Shown here: positions 15,609 through 21,016 of the stretch, piece by piece
Numbering within the stretch: position 1 is the first letter of the stretch
Layout of the letters: each line of letters opens with the position of its first letter
From: an uncultured Prevotellaceae bacterium
GTDB lineage: Bacteria; Bacteroidota; Bacteroidia; Bacteroidales; Bacteroidaceae
Length of the DNA: 32,187 nucleotides
Assembly: GCA_945865175.1 (NCBI GenBank)
Contig: CAMBDA010000034.1
Coordinates: 1-32,187, forward strand
Direction: 5' to 3'
The notes under the pieces: model-generated
Seen by the model: the letters and a program-made list of their open reading frames with translations, nothing else
Told to the model about the DNA's origin: nothing
The model's database searches: none
Made by a program: the position numbers and the translations under genes

Positions 15609-16454
15609 ATGAGATATATAATAGCAATAGTCTTGTTCTGTACGACCTCCATGGTGTTGGCCCAGAACAAGCAAAGCAAAATTGGCTATGTAGCAATGTC
15701 GAACACCGACAACTATGTAACCATCGACACTGCCATCATCCGCGTGTGGTACGCGCTGAACGCCCTCGACATCAGAGACGAGAACTCCTACATAGACTGG
15801 CAGATACTGGAGGTGGGAAGTCATTGCAACAAGTACTACAGTTATTTCGTGTGGGAGTCAGACTCGTTGCGCACTGTGGATTACAGGACAAAACGATCAA
15901 GCGAATTCTCCAGAGAACAGCTCCCTCGCGGGCGCAATGGCAAAGGCAACTGGAACGAACTGCAATATCATGTGCTGATAGCGGAAAACGGCGTGATGCG
16001 GACATACAACCGCGAGCGTCTGCCCGAATACGAGGGGTACTACGATGAGCCCTACCTCAACCAGCAGTGGACACTCACGCAGGACACGGCCATCATAGGC
16101 GGCTACCATTGCCAGAAAGCCACCTGCCACTATCACGGCCGGGATTTCGAGGCATGGTTCACACCTGAGGTGCCCATCAAGTATGGCCCATGGAAGTTCG
16201 GAGGCCTGCCCGGCCTTATTGTCAAGGTCTATGACACCGACCATCTCTACACCTTCGAGTGTACCAACGTGGAGCACGTCAGCCAGCCTATGTTCAGGAG
16301 CAAATACGCCCGCCGACGCCCCATCAAGCGCGAGACAGTGCTGAAGTTTGAGCGTAAGATTAACGAGTGCCCTGGCAGGACACTGGGATGGAGGGACATG
16401 GACGGCAACATCATCTCCAAGACTTATCCCTACGAGCCACTGGAGCTGGAATAA
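15609..16454 (+). CDS. GLPGLI family protein 6 (type A)
   Basis: 281 residues, signal peptide about 1-18 (VLA-Q). 'YHCQKATCHYHGRDFEAWF' and GLPGLI (199-204) match protein 1; the end is YEPLELE. Bases 15744-16015 are identical to 9753-10024 of gene 1. It is the last gene before promoter P3. The 158-base gap to the next precursor holds P3 and its leader. Confidence 0.92.
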   Translation: MRYIIAIVLFCTTSMVLAQNKQSKIGYVAMSNTDNYVTIDTAIIRVWYALNALDIRDENSYIDWQILEVGSHCNKYYSYFVWESDSLRTVDYRTKRSSEFSREQLPRGRNGKGNWNELQYHVLIAENGVMRTYNRERLPEYEGYYDEPYLNQQWTLTQDTAIIGGYHCQKATCHYHGRDFEAWFTPEVPIKYGPWKFGGLPGLIVKVYDTDHLYTFECTNVEHVSQPMFRSKYARRRPIKRETVLKFERKINECPGRTLGWRDMDGNIISKTYPYEPLELE

Positions 16455-16521
16455 GAAACCATCCCCTTTGCATGGAATCCCTCATTTCAATTTTCAAATA
16501 AACAAAAAAAGTAGCATCCAG

Positions 16522-16587
16522 GGGGTATTGGGTTTGCCGATTTCCGCGTCTTATAGACAGATGCGCATTAGGGAAAATTCACCTGAT
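16522..16587 (+). promoter_or_regulatory. ECF promoter P3 and 5' UTR hairpin
   Basis: GGGGTATT (16522-16529), 17 bases, CGTCTTA (16547-16553), with an A7 tract upstream. The UTR hairpin is ATTAGG (16567-16572) with CCTGAT (16582-16587). It drives precursor 5 at 16613. Confidence 0.75.
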
Positions 16588-16612
16588 TACTAACATTAAA
16601 ACTAAAGTATTT

Positions 16613-16873
16613 ATGAAAATCAAACGTTTCAAATTGACGTCAATGACATCAGTAGTAATCAAATCCAAAGAGATGAGTACTCTTATTGGAGGTACAGGAA
16701 CAGAATGTAGCTGTGCTTGCTATTATCAAAACCAAGGCGGGGCATCTACCGAGGACAACAAAATGGCTAATTTTGCATATGGCTATCACTCGACAGACCG
16801 TAACAGTTGTGTCGCAGCTGGCTATAGCTCTGAAAATGGAAACTTTCCTGTTGTCTTCCCGAAAGAAAATTGA
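16613..16873 (+). CDS. Double-glycine leader peptide precursor 5 (type C)
   Basis: 86 residues. The leader keeps MKIKRFKL but then diverges (TSMTSVVIKSKEMSTLIGG), still ending in Gly-Gly at 26-27. The core is TGTECSCACYYQNQGGAS, with CxCxC and QGGAS, then 'NKMANFAYGY' and a tail with one Cys, ending FPKEN. It closely matches precursor 6 and forms type C. It is first behind P3 and is followed, after a hairpin-bearing gap of 101 bases, by GLPGLI protein 7. Confidence 0.82.
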   Translation: MKIKRFKLTSMTSVVIKSKEMSTLIGGTGTECSCACYYQNQGGASTEDNKMANFAYGYHSTDRNSCVAAGYSSENGNFPVVFPKEN

Positions 16874-16887
16874 TGGCATAGACTATT

Positions 16888-16928
16888 TGCACCTTATTTT
16901 AATTGTTAATTAAAAATGGGAAGGTGCA
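16888..16928 (+). terminator. Hairpin between precursor 5 and GLPGLI protein 7
   Basis: TGCACCTT (16888-16895) pairs with AAGGTGCA (16921-16928), and the inner arms ATTTTAATT and AATTAAAAAT also pair, giving a long stem with one bulge. It sits 14 bases past the precursor stop. Likely partial terminator or mRNA-end stabiliser. Confidence 0.5.
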
Positions 16929-16974
16929 TGTACCAAATGGTTATATGCCCCCCTAATGGATAAACGAGATTGAA

Positions 16975-17841
16975 ATGATGAAGAAGACGATTACCACAAT
17001 GGCAATACTGCTCATGATTGGGCAGTTTGCCTTTGCCCAGCAGAAGCAGGGCAGCGGAGGATGCCCCGACCCGTACTACCGAGGAACACTTGAAAGGAAA
17101 GTCATCGACCGTGCGAGCATCAGGATCCTCTATGCCTGGAACGCCGAGGACATTAAGGACATGAACACCTACCTTGACCTCGGCCAGTTGCAGATAGGCA
17201 AAACATGCACGAAGTATTGCAGCCTGTTCGCAGAAAAGGCTGACGACACCTTTGAAAAATGGCACAAAGAACATCCCGAAGCCGAAGCGTACCAACGTTT
17301 TCTAGGCATGAAAGGACGTGAGCCAACCACATGGAGCGAATACCAGTGGTCGGCCATCTTCATCAAGGGTGACACGCTTACAGAATGGGCCACGATGCCC
17401 TATCGCATTTTCCACCATTACCGCTACAGCGAGCCAGTGCCCCACTGGGAGTGGACACTCTCCGAGGAAACGCGGACCATTCTGGAACACCAATGCCAGA
17501 AAGCCACATGCCACTGGAGAGGACGCGACTTTGTGGCATGGTTTGCCACTGACATCCCTATCCGAAGAGGGCCGTGGAAGTTTGGCGGACTGCCTGGCCT
17601 GATTCTCAAACTTTATGACACAGACAGGCTCTATACATTCGAAGCCATTGGCATTGAGAAAGGCAACTATCCCATCTACCAGTATCCAAAGAAGCACTAT
17701 GGAGTGTCAACCCGACAAAAGGTATGGAAACTGCAGGGGGACCTCAACAGAAATTTCCACAAAACCGTCGGCACGGTCAATTCCGACACGGGCATACTGG
17801 TTTCCATTCCGAGACCGTATGAACAGCTGGAGAAGGAATGA
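16975..17841 (+). CDS. GLPGLI family protein 7 (type C)
   Basis: 288 residues, signal peptide about 1-21 (AFA-Q); a second ATG at 16978 is an equally likely start and matches the start of protein 8 better. 'HQCQKATCHWRGRDFVAWF' and GLPGLI (205-210) are present; the end is YEQLEKE. Bases 17050-17633 are identical to 18950-19533 in gene 8. The 205-base gap after it contains only the stripped leader of precursor 6. Confidence 0.92.
   Translation: MMKKTITTMAILLMIGQFAFAQQKQGSGGCPDPYYRGTLERKVIDRASIRILYAWNAEDIKDMNTYLDLGQLQIGKTCTKYCSLFAEKADDTFEKWHKEHPEAEAYQRFLGMKGREPTTWSEYQWSAIFIKGDTLTEWATMPYRIFHHYRYSEPVPHWEWTLSEETRTILEHQCQKATCHWRGRDFVAWFATDIPIRRGPWKFGGLPGLILKLYDTDRLYTFEAIGIEKGNYPIYQYPKKHYGVSTRQKVWKLQGDLNRNFHKTVGTVNSDTGILVSIPRPYEQLEKE
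17050..17633 (+). repeat. 584-base block identical to 18950-19533
   Basis: GLPGLI genes 7 and 8 match base for base here by eye, offset by exactly 1900, with substitutions beginning at both edges. The 3' ends, coding about the last 70 residues, have diverged. Confidence 0.87.
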
Positions 17842-17978
17842 AAAGACATCGTTATGAGTATTCAGTCAAATATAATGCCACTCCATGCCATACAGTCTTC
17901 AATACAAGGGTGTAAGAATAAAGCATATTTGGCTGTTCCTCTGAATAATGGTCATTACAGTATATTAGAATAAAATCA

Positions 17979-18046
17979 ACAACAAAAAAAGCCTATGCGC
18001 ATTAGGAATAATTCACTTAGTTATTAACATCTAAATTAAAGTATTT
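17979..18046 (+). promoter_or_regulatory. Array leader with the ECF promoter core missing
   Basis: The A-rich tract (to about 17990) and the conserved UTR (from ATGCGCATTAGG) are retained, but the roughly 42 bases between them that hold GGGGTATT and CGTCTTA in P1-P4 are absent. The UTR hairpin survives as ATTAGG (18001-18006) with CTTAGT (18016-18021), again with changes on both arms that keep pairing. Precursor 6 must therefore depend on read-through or another promoter. Confidence 0.65.
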
Positions 18047-18307
18047 ATGAAAATCAAACGTTTTAAGTTGACATCAATGGCATCTGCAGTTATCAATTCA
18101 AAAGAGATGGTATCCCTTATCGGAGGAGCTGGAACTGACTGCAGTTGCTCCTGTTATTATGAGAACCAAGGAGGAGCGTCTACAAACGACAACAAAATGG
18201 CAAATTATGCTCATGGTTACGACTCGGAACATCGTAACAGCTGTACTACTACAGGTTATAATTCTGAAGATGGTGATTTGCCGGTTGTTTTTCCAAAAGA
18301 AAAATGA
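18047..18307 (+). CDS. Double-glycine leader peptide precursor 6 (type C)
   Basis: 86 residues; the leader ends EMVSLIGG and the core starts AGTDCSCSCYYENQGGAS. It matches precursor 5 along its whole length, including the tail ending FPKEK. Its own ECF promoter core is missing. Instead of being followed directly by a GLPGLI gene, it is followed by a TonB-C lipoprotein gene and then GLPGLI protein 8. The open frame is intact, so it may still be made by read-through from P3. Confidence 0.8.
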   Translation: MKIKRFKLTSMASAVINSKEMVSLIGGAGTDCSCSCYYENQGGASTNDNKMANYAHGYDSEHRNSCTTTGYNSEDGDLPVVFPKEK

Positions 18308-18413
18308 TGGTATATTTTTTATGCGTCTAATTTCTGTAATTAATTGTTAACAAGGGTGGGTACATGACCATATGGTTATATACGCCCGCTACGAGAATAT
18401 AACTCTTATCACA

Positions 18414-18875
18414 ATGAATATACAAATAATTTCGTTACTCATTATAGTAGCCATGGCAGGAACATCCTGCACGGGCAGTGCCCAGACGGGCAACAGCGGA
18501 AACGACACGACTACGGTAATGCCCCAAGAAGCAGCTCCACAGGCAGCACCAGAAGACAGCATCTGCAACAATCCCGACGTGCGCCCCAAGTACGACGCAG
18601 AGGACTCCATGACATTCCTGCTCGACTTTCTGAACAAGAACCTGCATTACCCCGAGGAGGCGATAAAGAATGAACTGCAAGGAACAGTCATCGTGCAAAT
18701 GGTGGTGGAGAAGGACGGAACGCCCACACACTTCGAGATAATCCGCGAAGTTGACCCGCTGCTCGACAACGAAGCCCTGCGCGTGGCCAAGCTGCTTCCG
18801 AAGTTCGTGCCCGCCCAGAAGGACGGGAAGCCCGTCCGCTGCATCTTCAATTTCAGCATACCCTACAGGCTTTAG
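18414..18875 (+). CDS. Lipoprotein with TonB C-terminal domain
   Basis: 153 residues from the ATG at 18414; the frame extends 14 codons upstream but only this start gives a clean signal. A lipobox (AGTSC, Cys about residue 20) predicts lipid attachment. A Pro/Ala/Gln-rich linker is followed by a TonB-C domain at about 75-153 ('NLHYPEEAIKNELQGTVIVQ', 'FVPAQKDGKPV'). TonB normally sits in the inner membrane by an N-terminal helix and energises outer-membrane receptors; a lipoprotein with only the C-terminal domain cannot act as a full TonB without partners. It stands two bases before GLPGLI protein 8, inside the array that ends with a receptor-like barrel. A role in that receptor's cycle is inferred. 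Confidence 0.8.
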   Translation: MNIQIISLLIIVAMAGTSCTGSAQTGNSGNDTTTVMPQEAAPQAAPEDSICNNPDVRPKYDAEDSMTFLLDFLNKNLHYPEEAIKNELQGTVIVQMVVEKDGTPTHFEIIREVDPLLDNEALRVAKLLPKFVPAQKDGKPVRCIFNFSIPYRL

Positions 18876-18877
18876 TA

Positions 18878-19741
18878 ATGAAACAGACGATTACCACAAT
18901 GGCTATACTGCTCATGATTGGGCAGTTTGCCTTTGCCCAGCAGAAGCAAGGCAGCGGAGGATGCCCCGACCCGTACTACCGAGGAACACTTGAAAGGAAA
19001 GTCATCGACCGTGCGAGCATCAGGATCCTCTATGCCTGGAACGCCGAGGACATTAAGGACATGAACACCTACCTTGACCTCGGCCAGTTGCAGATAGGCA
19101 AAACATGCACGAAGTATTGCAGCCTGTTCGCAGAAAAGGCTGACGACACCTTTGAAAAATGGCACAAAGAACATCCCGAAGCCGAAGCGTACCAACGTTT
19201 TCTAGGCATGAAAGGACGTGAGCCAACCACATGGAGCGAATACCAGTGGTCGGCCATCTTCATCAAGGGTGACACGCTTACAGAATGGGCCACGATGCCC
19301 TATCGCATTTTCCACCATTACCGCTACAGCGAGCCAGTGCCCCACTGGGAGTGGACACTCTCCGAGGAAACGCGGACCATTCTGGAACACCAATGCCAGA
19401 AAGCCACATGCCACTGGAGAGGACGCGACTTTGTGGCATGGTTTGCCACTGACATCCCTATCCGAAGAGGGCCGTGGAAGTTTGGCGGACTGCCTGGCCT
19501 GATTCTCAAACTTTATGACACAGACAGGCTCTACACTTTCGAAGCCATTGGCATTGAGAAAGGCGACTACCCCATCTACCAGTACCCAAAGAAACACTAT
19601 GGGACGTCAACCCGACAAAAGGTGTGGAAACTGCAGGGGGACCTCAACCGCGATTATTTCAAGACCGTCGGTTTCATCAATACCGATACGGGCATACTGG
19701 TTTCCATTCCGAGACCATATGAACAGCTGGAGAAGGAATGA
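18878..19741 (+). CDS. GLPGLI family protein 8 (type C)
   Basis: 287 residues, signal peptide about 1-20 (AFA-Q), GLPGLI at 204-209, C-x4-C pair present, end YEQLEKE. It starts two bases after the TonB-C lipoprotein stop. It is nearly the same protein as number 7, with differences mostly in the last 70 residues. A broken GLPGLI fragment begins right after its stop codon. Confidence 0.92.
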   Translation: MKQTITTMAILLMIGQFAFAQQKQGSGGCPDPYYRGTLERKVIDRASIRILYAWNAEDIKDMNTYLDLGQLQIGKTCTKYCSLFAEKADDTFEKWHKEHPEAEAYQRFLGMKGREPTTWSEYQWSAIFIKGDTLTEWATMPYRIFHHYRYSEPVPHWEWTLSEETRTILEHQCQKATCHWRGRDFVAWFATDIPIRRGPWKFGGLPGLILKLYDTDRLYTFEAIGIEKGDYPIYQYPKKHYGTSTRQKVWKLQGDLNRDYFKTVGFINTDTGILVSIPRPYEQLEKE

Positions 19742-19744
19742 AAA

Positions 19745-19908
19745 GGAAACATACCCCTTGCAGCAATGGAAGATGGGCACGGAAACGCAGACCATTCTCG
19801 GCCACCGCTGTCAGAAAGCCACATGCCACTAGCGGGGCCGCAGGAAATGTAGTAATGGACGAAGCCATGTCGAAGTTTACACCTTACGAACCGCTGGAAT
19901 TGGAATAA
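19745..19908 (+). pseudogene. GLPGLI remnant with internal deletion
   Basis: The segment matches GLPGLI gene 4 in two pieces: 19745-19840 corresponds to about 13620-13716 (the stretch coding 'ETYPLQQWKMG...HRCQKATCH'), and the remainder to about 13989-14058 (AGNVV..., then 'SKFTPYEPLE'). Roughly 270 bases between them, including the GLPGLI motif itself, are missing, joined at a shared GGCCGC/GCCGC-like sequence. In addition the Trp codon of HWRG reads TAG. It has no start. It is a clear decayed copy. Confidence 0.85.
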
Positions 19909-19929
19909 AACAACAAAAACAGCACCCAG

Positions 19930-19995
19930 GGGGTATTGGGTTTCCCGTTTTCTGCGTCTTATAGACAGATGCACATCAGGAACAATTCACTTGAT
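19930..19995 (+). promoter_or_regulatory. ECF promoter P4 and 5' UTR hairpin
   Basis: GGGGTATT (19930-19937), 17 bases, CGTCTTA (19955-19961). The UTR hairpin is ATCAGG (19975-19980) with CTTGAT (19990-19995). It drives the leader-GLPGLI fusion gene and probably the barrel gene behind it. Confidence 0.75.
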
Positions 19996-20020
19996 TACTA
20001 ACATCTAAACTATAGTATTT

Positions 20021-20953
20021 ATGAAAATCAAACGATTAAAGCTGAACGCCCTTTCTGCTGAAGGGCTTCGACAGAAAGAAATGAATGCCATTAACGTCCG
20101 CTCTGTAAAAACACCCATTTCAATACTCTTATTGCCATTGGTATGTTCCGCTAATACGTTCTCCCAAAACAAGCAAGGCAAGGTGCCATATATGACAAAA
20201 TCGAACATCGACAAATATATCACAGTGGATACTGCCACCGCATGTGTTTGGTATGCCTTCAATGCGATTGACATACAAGACGAAGAATCCTACCTCGACC
20301 TGCAACGGCTGGAGATTGGTAAAACACGCAACAAATATTACAGCCACTACGTTTGGGAATCGGACTCACTCCTTACCGTCTACCAGCGGCACAACCATTC
20401 TGGCAATTATCCCAGTCGGCTATTGCCGCGGGGACGTGGTGGAAAGGGACGCTGGAGTGAGATGCAATACCATACGTGGTTTATTCAGGACGGAAAAGTG
20501 AGAACCTATACCCGCGAACCAGACAGTGCATATAACGGCTATTACGATGAGCCCTATCCGTCACAGCAATGGTCACTCACACAGGATACAGCCACCATCT
20601 GCAGCTACCATTGCCAGAAAGCCACCTGCCATTATCATGGGCGTGACTTTGAAGCCTGGTTTACTACAGAGATTCCGATGAGGTTCGGGCCGTGGAAATT
20701 CGGAGGTTTGCCGGGGCTGATTGTAAAGGTATACGACACAGACAGGCTCTACACCTTCGAGTGTGTGAGAGTGAACAACATGCGAATCCCCATGCTGTCC
20801 AACCCATACAAACAGCATCGTCCCATCAACCGTGCCAAAGTCTTGAAGTTTGAGCGCAGAGTCAATGAGGACTACCATCGCACCCTTGGCTGGGTACGCA
20901 TGGAAGGACCACAGCCCAGGCCCGTACATTATGAGCCCTTAGAGTTGGAATAA
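20021..20953 (+). CDS. GLPGLI family protein 9 fused to a precursor leader
   Basis: 310 residues. The first 24 residues are the type A precursor leader (MKIKRLKL... to EMNAI), then, where IGG and the core should follow, the frame enters 'NVRSVKTPISILLLPLVCSANTFSQ', a GLPGLI signal peptide without its own Met. The rest is a normal type A GLPGLI protein: 'YHCQKATCHYHGRDFEAWF', GLPGLI at 229-234, end YEPLELE. A deletion of the precursor core and gap would produce this. The start is fixed by the conserved UTR and leader behind P4. Whether the protein is still exported is unclear, because the hydrophobic segment now begins about 30 residues in. An internal start is possible but no ATG lies just before the signal segment. 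Confidence 0.88.
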   Translation: MKIKRLKLNALSAEGLRQKEMNAINVRSVKTPISILLLPLVCSANTFSQNKQGKVPYMTKSNIDKYITVDTATACVWYAFNAIDIQDEESYLDLQRLEIGKTRNKYYSHYVWESDSLLTVYQRHNHSGNYPSRLLPRGRGGKGRWSEMQYHTWFIQDGKVRTYTREPDSAYNGYYDEPYPSQQWSLTQDTATICSYHCQKATCHYHGRDFEAWFTTEIPMRFGPWKFGGLPGLIVKVYDTDRLYTFECVRVNNMRIPMLSNPYKQHRPINRAKVLKFERRVNEDYHRTLGWVRMEGPQPRPVHYEPLELE

Positions 20954-21016
20954 CACATAACAGTAAAACGGGAGTCAAATCCACATCAATACACCCCATT
21001 AGAACAGGAACAAATC

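Noticed and set aside
9213..20953. Regular repetition reminiscent of a CRISPR or integron cassette array
   Set aside because: Repeat units are whole genes and promoters, not short repeats with uniform spacers; no Cas or integrase gene and no attC-like sites between units were seen.
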